Assembly: GCA_036009105.1 (NCBI GenBank)
Contig: DASYMJ010000092.1
Coordinates: 1-16,946, forward strand
Direction of reading: 5' to 3'
DNA length: 16,946 bases
Origin: JAFAVZ01 sp036009105
GTDB taxonomy: Bacteria; Acidobacteriota; Thermoanaerobaculia; Gp7-AA8
The translations under genes were made by a program, and so were the position numbers. Below the pieces are notes generated by a model. The model made no database searches, was not told the origin of the DNA, and was given only the letters and a program-made list of their open reading frames with translations. This document shows positions 1 to 6,924 of the stretch, in pieces (position 1 is the stretch's first letter; each line of letters starts with the position of its first letter).

Positions 1-399
1 CTCTTCGCCGCCGGAGACGCCGGAGCCGACGAAGTGGATGCCGTGCGCCTCGACGCGTTTGGTCCGCTCCTGGGTGTCCTTGAACCAGGAATTGCCGCCG
101 TCGATGATGACGTCGCCTTCTTCCACGAGCGGCGTGAGCCGGGCCAGCATCTCGTCCACCGGCGGGCCGGCCTTGATCATCATCATGATCCGGCGGGGCC
201 GCTCCAGCGCGGCGACGAGCTCCTCCAGCGTCTTCGTGGCGACGAACTTCTTGCCCGCGTTCTCCTTCATGAAGGCGTCGGTCGTTGTCGGCTCGCGGTT
301 CCACACCGCCACGGAGTAGCCGTGGTCCTCCACGTTCAGCGCGAGGTTGCGCCCCATCACCGCCAGGCCGATCATCCCGAACTGCGCTTTGCCGTTCAT
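1..399 (-). CDS. gnd: 6-phosphogluconate dehydrogenase, N-terminal part (cut by window edge)
   Basis: Oxidises 6-phosphogluconate to ribulose 5-phosphate, CO2 and NADPH in the oxidative pentose phosphate pathway (cytosolic). The first 133 residues are visible, in frame up to base 1, with no stop. The Rossmann NADP-binding motif is GLAVMGRN at residues 11-18. It is followed by a second-strand VWNREP, by DGGNSWF near residue 102, and by the substrate-loop motif VGSGVSGGEE at the window edge (about residues 124-133). These match the long dimeric Gnd family (about 470 residues), so roughly two thirds of the gene lies outside. The ATG at 399 is only 4 bases after the tal-pgi stop, so the two genes are very probably cotranscribed. 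Nothing looks broken; the truncation is only the window boundary. Confidence 0.95.
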   Translation of the reverse strand, partial: MNGKAQFGMIGLAVMGRNLALNVEDHGYSVAVWNREPTTTDAFMKENAGKKFVATKTLEELVAALERPRRIMMMIKAGPPVDEMLARLTPLVEEGDVIIDGGNSWFKDTQERTKRVEAHGIHFVGSGVSGGEE

Positions 400-403
400 G
401 GCG

Positions 404-3157
404 TTAGACCTTCGCCGCCAGCGCGCTCTTCACCGTCTGGGTGAGGCGCCGCAAACCCTGCTCGATGTCCGCGCCGAGGTTGATGCTGATCGCGCGGCGG
501 TTGCGTTTGACCAGCGACTCGAAGTCGCCGATGGCCTGCGCCCGGCAGAGCACACCGAAGCCGAACTGCTCGCCCGGCAGCGGCACGTCGTGGCCGGCGC
601 CGCCGGTGAGCTGGAGGAAGACGCCGGTGTCGGGGCCGCCCTTGTGCAGCTGGCCGGTGGAGTGGAGGAAGCGCGGGCCGTAGCCGCTGGTCGTCGCCAC
701 GTGCAGGCCGTGGCCGAGCTCCGCGCGGATGTCCGCCAGCAGCTTGTCCCGCGCCGGCAGCTCGGCAAAGTACTCGGTCAGCGCGACGTAATCGCCGGCT
801 CTCACCCGCGCGAGCAGCGCCGCGACGGCATCGCTGTCCGGTTCCACCTGCGCGCCGCTGGTGGTCATCTTCCCGGTGCCGCGGAACTCCTCCAGAAGGC
901 GCTTCGTGTTGTCCTTCGACTCCTGCACGTTCGGCTGATCGAACGCGTCGATGCCGAGCAGCGCGCCGGCAACCGCGGTCGCGAGCTCGAAGGTGAAGAA
1001 GACTTCGCCCAGGTCGTTTTCATCTTCCAGCACGTAGTCGATCACGGGATGGCCGGCGTCGGTCAGCTCGCGCAGACGCGCGGTGTCGCCCGCCCCCTGC
1101 AGGCGGACGCTGACGAAGAGCCGGTCGTTGCCGTAGTCGCGCACCTCGAGCGGCGGCTCGCCGGCGATGGGGACGATGCCCTTCCCTTCCTTGCCCGTGC
1201 TCTCCGCCACCAGCTGCTCGATCCAGAGGCCGAGCGTGTCGAGCGGCGGCGAAGTGATGAGGGTCAGCTTGTCGCGGCCCTGCAGCGCCATCGCGCCGAT
1301 GACCGCACCGAGTAGCGCGGGCGGGTTCTTCTTCACGCTCGGCACGCGCGAGACGTGTTCCGCGTGCACGGCGCGGTCGAGCAGCGCGGCGACGTCGTAG
1401 CCGGCGATGGCGGCCGGCACCAGGCCGAAGTAGGAGAGCGCCGAATAGCGGCCGCCGATGTCCGCCATGTTCAGGAAGACCTTGCGGAACTGGTCGCGCT
1501 CCGCGTCCTTGACCAGCTGCGTGTCCGGATCGGTGACCGCGACGAAGTTCTCGCCCGCTTTGTCGCCCTTCACCGACTTCACGCGGTCGTAGAAGTAGCG
1601 ATGGAACATCTGCGGCTCGGTGGTGCCGCCGGACTTGGAGGCGACGATGAACAGCGTCCGCCCCACATCGAGCGTCGCCTCGAGATTGCGCACCGCCTCG
1701 GGCACGGTCGAGTCGAGCACGCCGAGGCGCGGCCAACCCGCCTTCGCACCGAACACGCGCCGCGTCACCTCGGAGCAAAGCGATGAGCCGCCCATGCCGA
1801 GGACGATCACGTCGTCGAACTCGCCTTTGACGGAGCCGGCGAACCGCGTCAGCTCGTCGACGCGGGTGAGCATCGTCTCGGAGACCGTGAGCCAGCCGAG
1901 GGCGTTGGCGATGATCTTCCCGTGCTCCGGATCGTCCTTCCAGAGCTTTGCATCCTTCTTCCAGATGCGCTCCACGAACTTGTCCTTATCGGCGCGCTGC
2001 ACCGCCGCGTCGGCGGCGGCTTGGTGGTTGCCGAGATGGGGCACGATGCGTTCGCCGAGGCGGCGGACGGCGCCGTCGCGGCGGGCTTCGATCGTGGTCA
2101 TCAGCGACGCGAACGAGGCCTCGAACGAGTCGACGCCTTCCTCGGTCAGCTGCGTGGTGATGGCCTCCAGGCTGAAGCCTTTCTCCTTGAAGGCGCGCAG
2201 CACCTGCTCCGCCTCCCCGACGTTTTCCTCCAGGGTGAGGCGCGGGTTGCCATGGTCTTTGAACGCCTCGTACGTCGCGGGGGGGACGGTGTTGACCGTG
2301 TCGGGGCCGATCAGCGACTCGATGTAGAGCACGTCGCTGTACTTCGGATTCTTCGTGCCGGTGGAGGCCCACAGCGGGCGCTGGACCATCGCCCCTTTGT
2401 CGCGCAGCCGCTGGAAGCGCTCGCTGTTGAAGACGTTCCTGAACAGCTGATAGGCGAGCTTCGCGTTCGCGATCGCCACTTTGCCCATCAGCTCCTGCAC
2501 GCCTGCCTTCTCCAGCTGCGCATCGGCTTTCGTGTCGATGCGGCTGACGAAGAAGCTGGCCACCGAGGCGAGATCCGCGATGGGAAGGTTCTGCTCCACG
2601 CGGCGCTCCAGGCCCCGCAGATAGGCCTCGATCACCTTCTGGTAGACGTCGTTGGAGAAGATGAGGGTGATGTTGATGTTGATGCCGGCGGCGAGCGCCT
2701 CTTCGATGGCCGGAATGCCTTCCGGCGTGGCCGGAATCTTCACCATCACGTTCGGGCGGTTGAGCCGCGCGAAGATCCGCTTCGCCTCGGCGATGGTCCC
2801 TTCCGTGTTGCGGGCGAGGAGCGGGCTGACCTCGATGGAGACGAAGCCGTCGCCGCCGTTCGTCTTGTCCCACACCGGGCGGAAGACGTCGGCGGCGTTG
2901 CCGATGTCGTCCAGCACGAGCTCGTCGTAGATCTCGTCTGCACTCTTGTGCTCCGCGGCGAGCTGGCGCAGTTGCGCGTCGTAGTCCTCGCTGCCGGCGA
3001 TCGCTTTCTCGAAGATGGTGGGGTTGGATGTGAGCCCGCGCAGGTCGTCGTCATCGATCATCTGCTGCAGGCGCCCGCTGGTCAGAAGCTTCCGCTCCAT
3101 CTGGTCGAACCAGACGCTCTGGCCGAGTTTCGCGAGCTCAACGAGGGGATTGGTCAT
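404..3157 (-). CDS. tal-pgi: Bifunctional transaldolase / glucose-6-phosphate isomerase fusion
   Basis: A 917-residue fusion of two sugar-phosphate enzymes. Residues 1 to about 370 are a transaldolase: SNPTIFEKAI follows DLRGLT near residue 40, the Schiff-base lysine is K140 in VMVKIPAT, and WASTGTKNP lies further on. Residues of about 385-917 are a phosphoglucose isomerase with the SIS-type phosphate-binding loop LGMGGSSL (about 450), ASKSGGTTEP (about 505) and GGRYSALSYFG (about 570). The protein would link the non-oxidative pentose phosphate branch to glucose 6-phosphate, which suits the neighbouring gnd. Such fusions are known in several phyla, including Acidobacteriota. The start was chosen at MTNPLVELAKLGQ because GGAGG lies 5 bases upstream. 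The same frame stays open for 52 more codons, but those run through a palindromic repeat and look non-coding. Confidence 0.95.
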   Translation of the reverse strand: MTNPLVELAKLGQSVWFDQMERKLLTSGRLQQMIDDDDLRGLTSNPTIFEKAIAGSEDYDAQLRQLAAEHKSADEIYDELVLDDIGNAADVFRPVWDKTNGGDGFVSIEVSPLLARNTEGTIAEAKRIFARLNRPNVMVKIPATPEGIPAIEEALAAGININITLIFSNDVYQKVIEAYLRGLERRVEQNLPIADLASVASFFVSRIDTKADAQLEKAGVQELMGKVAIANAKLAYQLFRNVFNSERFQRLRDKGAMVQRPLWASTGTKNPKYSDVLYIESLIGPDTVNTVPPATYEAFKDHGNPRLTLEENVGEAEQVLRAFKEKGFSLEAITTQLTEEGVDSFEASFASLMTTIEARRDGAVRRLGERIVPHLGNHQAAADAAVQRADKDKFVERIWKKDAKLWKDDPEHGKIIANALGWLTVSETMLTRVDELTRFAGSVKGEFDDVIVLGMGGSSLCSEVTRRVFGAKAGWPRLGVLDSTVPEAVRNLEATLDVGRTLFIVASKSGGTTEPQMFHRYFYDRVKSVKGDKAGENFVAVTDPDTQLVKDAERDQFRKVFLNMADIGGRYSALSYFGLVPAAIAGYDVAALLDRAVHAEHVSRVPSVKKNPPALLGAVIGAMALQGRDKLTLITSPPLDTLGLWIEQLVAESTGKEGKGIVPIAGEPPLEVRDYGNDRLFVSVRLQGAGDTARLRELTDAGHPVIDYVLEDENDLGEVFFTFELATAVAGALLGIDAFDQPNVQESKDNTKRLLEEFRGTGKMTTSGAQVEPDSDAVAALLARVRAGDYVALTEYFAELPARDKLLADIRAELGHGLHVATTSGYGPRFLHSTGQLHKGGPDTGVFLQLTGGAGHDVPLPGEQFGFGVLCRAQAIGDFESLVKRNRRAISINLGADIEQGLRRLTQTVKSALAAKV

Positions 3158-3162
3158 CGGAA

Positions 3163-3167
3163 CCTCC
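3163..3167 (-). promoter_or_regulatory. Shine-Dalgarno of tal-pgi
   Basis: On the minus strand, GGAGG lies 5 bases before the ATG at 3157. It decides the start of tal-pgi against the longer in-frame extension. Confidence 0.8.
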
Positions 3168-3203
3168 GGTAAGGGGGTAAGCATATCGCTCGCCGGTTTC
3201 GCC

Positions 3204-3302
3204 GTGTCATCCTGCCGCGAAGACGGCGAAGGGATCCGTACCTTCAGGCGCGGCACAAGATCGGTACGGATCCTTCGGCCTCTCCGGGCCTCAGGATGAC
3301 AC
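3204..3302. repeat. Palindromic intergenic repeat between TVP38 and tal-pgi
   Basis: The outer arms GTGTCATCCTG (3204-3214) and CAGGATGACAC (3292-3302) are perfect reverse complements. The inner arms GGATCCGTACC (3232-3242) and GGTACGGATCC (3263-3273) are too. The element can therefore fold into a long two-tier hairpin on either strand. Its right end supplies the last codons and TGA stop of the TVP38 gene. GTCATCCTGAGG/CGAAGGATC-type repeats are common in Acidobacteriota genomes as I recall, so this is probably one copy of a dispersed family. It could act as a transcript processing or attenuation site between the membrane protein genes and tal-pgi. Confidence 0.85.
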
Positions 3303-3977
3303 TGGCTCGTCAACCCCCGCGCGCTGGACCGCCTTCGCGGCCACCCGGGCCACGAAGATGCTGGCGATGAGCGCCACCACCGCGCCGGCGATCTTCACCA
3401 CCAGGCCGGTGCGCTGTGTGGCCACGCTCGCGACGGCGCTGCCGAGGTAGACGAAGGCGAGCGTCGCCGGGATGATGCCGAAGAAGGTGGCCAGCACGTA
3501 GGGCAGGAGGCGGATGCCGGTCAGGCCGAACGCATAGTTGATGTAGGTGAACGGAAAGACCGGCGCCAGGCGGATGAGCAGCACGATCTTCGACCCCTCG
3601 GCGGCGATGGCCCGGTCGAGCGCGCGGAACTTCGCGTTGTTCGCCGTCATCTTCTCCACTTTGTGGCGCAGGACGGTGCGCGCCAGGAGGAACGCCAGGG
3701 TGGCGCCGAGCGTGGCGCCGATCACGACCACGATCGTGCCGGCCACCACGCCGAAGATCGCGCCGGCGCCGAGGGTGAGGATGGAGGCGGGGATGAAGAG
3801 GACGACACAGGCGGCGTAGACCAGCGCATAGATCACGTAGCCGATCGGTCCCGCGCCGCGGATGTACGCCTGAAACTGCCGCAGCCACTCCGCGACCGGC
3901 AGGACGCGGAAGAGCACGACGATGGCGGCCAGCGCGAGCGCCGCCGCTACGGCCTTGATGATGGTGGAGCGGGACAC
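3291..3977 (-). CDS. TVP38/TMEM64 family (DedA-like, VTT domain) membrane protein
   Basis: A 228-residue integral membrane protein. There is an N-terminal helix (about residues 5-27), then a hydrophobic VTT/SNARE-associated domain with the Gly-rich stretch LTLGAGAIFG followed by GATLGATLAFLLAR (about 65-100). The typical second half has RLAPVFPFTYINYAFGLTG (about 138-156) and a final helix near 195-215. Family members are linked to lipid scrambling or transport and envelope homeostasis; the substrate here is unknown. The start is GTG at 3977, 12 bases after the YihY-type gene stop, with only a weak Shine-Dalgarno, so it may depend on coupling. The last residues and stop are encoded inside a palindromic repeat, suggesting the original C-terminus was altered. 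Confidence 0.85.
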   Translation of the reverse strand: MSRSTIIKAVAAALALAAIVVLFRVLPVAEWLRQFQAYIRGAGPIGYVIYALVYAACVVLFIPASILTLGAGAIFGVVAGTIVVVIGATLGATLAFLLARTVLRHKVEKMTANNAKFRALDRAIAAEGSKIVLLIRLAPVFPFTYINYAFGLTGIRLLPYVLATFFGIIPATLAFVYLGSAVASVATQRTGLVVKIAGAVVALIASIFVARVAAKAVQRAGVDEPVSS

Positions 3978-3989
3978 GCTCGGCTGATC

Positions 3990-5042
3990 TTAGCGGAACA
4001 GGATCAGCTTCTTCACCGTCTTGAGCACCATCACGATCGCGGCGACGATCCCGGCGAAGAGGCCGACGAAGATGCCGGCGCAACCGCCGAGCACGAGCTT
4101 CAGCGCGCCGCCGCCGCCTTTCTGCACCGGCGCGGGCTGGGACGCCTTGCCCGCCTCGGCGGCCCGCTCCTTCTCCCGCTCGCGCTCGGTCGCCTTCGCT
4201 TTCGTCTCCGCGGCCAGGCTGCCGTGGGAGCGGGCGTAGACCTGGGTGAACTCGGCGCCGAAAAGGAGGATCTGCGCGGAGTAATAGATCCAGAGCAGGA
4301 GCACCACCAGCGAGCCGGCCGCGCCGTAGGAGGAGCCGACGGCGCTTTTGGTCAGGTAAAAACCGAGGGCGAACTTGCCGATGACGAACAGCGCCGAGGT
4401 CAACGCGGCGCCGAACCAGACGTCGCGCCAGGCGATGCGGAGGTCCGGCAGGTAGCGGAACATGCCGGCAAAAAGCACGGTCACGATGCCGAGAGAGAGG
4501 ATGAGCTGCACGATCTGCGCGACGGTGGCCAGCGAGTCGGAGATGAAGCGGTTGGAGGCGGCGGTGATGCCGGCGTCGATGACGAGCGTCACGAGGAGGA
4601 GAAAGCCGACGCCGAAGACCATGGCCATGGAGAGGAAGCGGTCCTTGATCATGCCGAGGATGCCGGCGGACTTTTTCGGCTCGACGTCCCAGATGGTGTT
4701 CAGCGCGTCCTTCAGCTGGCCGAAGACGCCGGAGGCGCCGAGGAGGAGCGTCACGATGCCGAAGACGGTGGCGATGATGCCGGTCTTCGGCCTGGCCGCG
4801 TTCGCCACCATGTCGTTCACGGCCTTGGCCGCCGTCTCGCCCAGCACGCGGGAGAGCTGCTGGGTGATCTGATTCTGCGCCGCGTCGTGGCCGAAGACCA
4901 GGCCGGCGATGGAGATGGCGATGAGGAGCAGCGGCGCGATGGAGAAGATGGTGTAGTAGGCCAGCGCGGCGCCGAGGCGCGGGACCTTGTCTGTGGTGAA
5001 CTCCTGGAACGTCTGCTTCAGCAGGCCGAAGTACTTTTGCAC
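3990..5042 (-). CDS. YihY/BrkB family inner-membrane protein with extra C-terminal helix
   Basis: About 350 residues. The YihY/BrkB core spans roughly residues 5-280: FTTDKVPRLGAALAYYTIFS opens it, then come several hydrophobic helices, PRLGAALAYY and GSSYGAAGSLVVLLLWIYYS near the end, and FGAEFTQVYA. The old annotation of this family as RNase BN is wrong in general; the function is unknown. After the core comes a charged linker rich in Lys/Glu/Arg, a Gly4 stretch, and one more hydrophobic segment (GGCAGIFVGLFAGIVAAIVMVL), which standard members lack. The start is uncertain: GTG at 5042 gives a normal N-terminus and sits 17 bases after the preceding stop, but has no good Shine-Dalgarno. GTG at 5078 is the next candidate and would overlap the upstream gene. 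Confidence 0.88.
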   Translation of the reverse strand: MQKYFGLLKQTFQEFTTDKVPRLGAALAYYTIFSIAPLLLIAISIAGLVFGHDAAQNQITQQLSRVLGETAAKAVNDMVANAARPKTGIIATVFGIVTLLLGASGVFGQLKDALNTIWDVEPKKSAGILGMIKDRFLSMAMVFGVGFLLLVTLVIDAGITAASNRFISDSLATVAQIVQLILSLGIVTVLFAGMFRYLPDLRIAWRDVWFGAALTSALFVIGKFALGFYLTKSAVGSSYGAAGSLVVLLLWIYYSAQILLFGAEFTQVYARSHGSLAAETKAKATEREREKERAAEAGKASQPAPVQKGGGGALKLVLGGCAGIFVGLFAGIVAAIVMVLKTVKKLILFR

Positions 5043-5059
5043 GGAAGGCGGCTGAGCAA

Positions 5060-5962
5060 TCAGCGCGCCCGCATCCACTCCACGCAGCGCTCCAGCTCCT
5101 GGTGCATCCGCTCCGCCGGCAGGCGCACCGGCCGGCCGTGCCCGGGCAGCACCCATTCGAAGCGGTAGGCGAGCAGGCGCTCCATCGACTTGACCTGCTC
5201 GGGCCAGGAGTACCAGCAGGCGCTGCGGAAGGCATAGAGCGTGTTCCGCGTCTCGTTCCAGGCGAGGTGATCGCCGGTGAAGAGGAACTTCTCGCGCCAG
5301 AGGAAAACGGCGTGCCCTTTGGTGTGGCCGGGGGTGGGGATCATCAGCAGCCCCGGCTCGATCTCGACCGGCGCGAGCCCCTGCGGCTGCACTTCCACCG
5401 CCGCGGTATGAGCCCGGATGTCGTCCCGATGGAGCACCCGCTCCGCGCCGAAGCGCTGGTGGAACTTCTCGTGATCGGCCACGTCGTCCTGATGGGTCAG
5501 CAGCAATCGCCGCACGCCGCCCAGTACCCCGAGCCGCTTGACCAACGGGCCGGAGAAGCGCGGCGAGTCGATGAGGATGTTGCCGTGCTCGCCGCGGATG
5601 AAGTAGCTGAACGCGCCGAACGAGCTCTCGGAGGTGAAGCCGCAGCGGTAGACCTCTTCCTCGATGAGCTCCGGATAGGCGGCCAGCGCCGCGCGCATGT
5701 CGTGCTTCGTTGAGGTTCCGATGGAGGCCGTCGGGCAGGCGATGAGCGCCTTCTGCGCGGCGAGCAGCTCCGCGTCACCGGCCGGCTGATGGAACACGGC
5801 CGATTGATCGCCGACGTCGTGAAACACCCCCGGCGCGATCTGCCGGCACGCATCGCAATCGATGCACGTGGTGTCGACGAAAAAGTCGCCCGCGACGTTG
5901 GCGTCGTGGCGGAGGGCGGGTTGGGCCACGAGAGGAGAAACAAGCCGCGGGCGCGGCATCAT
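5060..5962 (-). CDS. Ferredoxin domain fused to metallo-beta-lactamase-fold hydrolase
   Basis: A 300-residue protein. Residues of about 25-85 form a single-cluster ferredoxin-like module: CIDCDACRQIAP supplies three cysteines and ACPTAS a fourth. Residues of about 110-300 form an MBL-fold domain with LLIDSPRFS-like strands, the metal motif THQDDVADH, PTPGHTKGH, the metal-bridging Asp in FTGDHLAW, and a final PGHGRPVR. The THQDDVADH motif deviates from HxHxDH, but as I recall it is typical of a conserved cyanobacterial/plastid ferredoxin-MBL family, so it is probably not decay. The substrate is unknown; a redox-linked thiol or ester hydrolase is a guess. Two adjacent ATGs (5962 and 5959) can serve as start. 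It diverges from the CarH-like regulator across 65 bases. Confidence 0.9.
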   Translation of the reverse strand: MMPRPRLVSPLVAQPALRHDANVAGDFFVDTTCIDCDACRQIAPGVFHDVGDQSAVFHQPAGDAELLAAQKALIACPTASIGTSTKHDMRAALAAYPELIEEEVYRCGFTSESSFGAFSYFIRGEHGNILIDSPRFSGPLVKRLGVLGGVRRLLLTHQDDVADHEKFHQRFGAERVLHRDDIRAHTAAVEVQPQGLAPVEIEPGLLMIPTPGHTKGHAVFLWREKFLFTGDHLAWNETRNTLYAFRSACWYSWPEQVKSMERLLAYRFEWVLPGHGRPVRLPAERMHQELERCVEWMRAR

Positions 5963-6027
5963 CCGCCGGTCGTTTTGAACGGCTGGTGCATGCCAACCGC
6001 CACCTCTTGGTACGATGTTGTCAGACT
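5963..6027. promoter_or_regulatory. Divergent intergenic region between ferredoxin/MBL gene and CarH-like gene
   Basis: These 65 bases must hold the control sequences for both divergent genes, and are the obvious place for autoregulation by the CarH-like protein. I looked for paired -35/-10 boxes and for tandem 11-base operator repeats and found none convincing. A TTGAAC (5975-5980) and a TACGAT (6011-6016) are present, but their spacing is not that of one promoter. Confidence 0.35.
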
Positions 6028-6870
6028 ATGCCGATAGACGACCATCTCTGGACCAGCGCCGAGGCCGCGCATGCGTTTCGGGTGGGGGTGTCGAGCATCA
6101 AGCGGTGGACGGATGAGGGGGAGCTGGAGGCGGTGAAGACGCCGGGCGGCCATCGGCGCTACACCATTCCCGCGCTCTACCGCTTTGCCACGCTGCGCAA
6201 TCTCGCCACCGATCGGCTGCCGCCGGTTGATCCGCTGTTGCTGGAAGAGGAGCTGCCGCCGCCGGCGGACGTCTCGCTGTACGACGCGCTCGCGGCCGGC
6301 GATGCGATGGCGGTGCGGCGGCTGGTCACGCCGACCGTCTCCCGGCTCGCCCAGCGCGCGGCGTTCTTCGACCGGGTGATCGGCGACGCGCTGCGCGAGA
6401 TCGGCTACCGCTGGGAACGGGGCGAGCTGGATGTGGAGGAGGAGCATCGCGCGTCACACCTCATCGCCGAGGCGCTCGACCGGCTGCGGCCGCATGTGAG
6501 CAGCCATCAGAATGGGCCGCTGGCCGTGCTGGCCTGCCCGCCGGGCGAGCATCACGAGCTGCCGCTGCGCCTGGTGCGGCTCATGTTCGAGTGGAGCGGC
6601 TGGCGGACGGAATTGGCCGGCGCGCATCTGCCCTGGCCCTCCGCCCGACACGCCGTGGAGCGCGCCTGCCCGGCCATTCTGGCGTTCACCTCGCGCCATG
6701 CCGGGTTCTACGAGGAGGAGGAGTTCGAGGAGCTGCTGCGCCACTGCGAGAAGCGAGGGACGCGCATCATCACCGGCGGCGACTGGGCGCGGGGCGGGAC
6801 GGGCGGGGTGTCGCGCTATCTGCGCTTCCGGACCCTGCGAGGGTTCGAGAAGTGGCTGCGCTCGCAATAG
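6028..6870 (+). CDS. CarH/LitR-type cobalamin-binding MerR-family regulator (putative light sensor)
   Basis: 280 residues with three modules. Residues 7-46 are a MerR-type winged helix (WTSAEAAHAFRVGVSSIKRW ... TPGGHRRY). Residues of about 80-155 are a helical cap with W129, E139 and H140, exactly the Wx9EH pattern of CarH photoreceptors. Residues of about 163-280 are a cobalamin-binding fold: GEHHELP at 173-179 puts H176 at the lower cobalt ligand, S222 follows 42 residues after P179, and GG lies at 250-251, matching DxHxxG...S...GG spacing. In this family adenosylcobalamin binding gives a DNA-binding tetramer that light breaks up, derepressing target genes. Oddities are E130 where T. thermophilus CarH has H132, and P179 in place of the usual Gly. 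The start was chosen at MPIDDHLW; no clear Shine-Dalgarno is seen. Confidence 0.82.
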   Translation: MPIDDHLWTSAEAAHAFRVGVSSIKRWTDEGELEAVKTPGGHRRYTIPALYRFATLRNLATDRLPPVDPLLLEEELPPPADVSLYDALAAGDAMAVRRLVTPTVSRLAQRAAFFDRVIGDALREIGYRWERGELDVEEEHRASHLIAEALDRLRPHVSSHQNGPLAVLACPPGEHHELPLRLVRLMFEWSGWRTELAGAHLPWPSARHAVERACPAILAFTSRHAGFYEEEEFEELLRHCEKRGTRIITGGDWARGGTGGVSRYLRFRTLRGFEKWLRSQ

Positions 6871-6913
6871 GCGGCCGATTGCGCACCCGGATTATTTTTT
6901 CCATCGCGGCGTT

Positions 6914-6923
6914 AGGGGAGGAG
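6914..6923 (+). promoter_or_regulatory. ffh: Strong Shine-Dalgarno of ffh
   Basis: AGGGGAGGAG ends one base before the ATG at 6925, and its GGGGAGG core sits at usable spacing. It is the strongest ribosome binding site in the window and contrasts with the near absence of one before khpA and rimM. Confidence 0.75.
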
Positions 6924-6924
6924 C

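Noticed and set aside
3158..3313. A 52-residue N-terminal extension of tal-pgi
   Set aside because: It is encoded by the palindromic repeat and gap, lacks family similarity, and a GGAGG sits right before the internal ATG at 3157.
3310..5235. A 641-codon minus-strand frame overlapping the TVP38 and YihY genes
   Set aside because: It is an Arg/Pro/His-rich out-of-frame reading across two genes whose own frames give clear membrane-protein families.
5539..5962. The THQDDVADH motif considered as decay of a metallo-beta-lactamase site
   Set aside because: The same variant is, as I recall, conserved in the ferredoxin-MBL family of cyanobacteria and plants, and the remaining metal motifs are intact.
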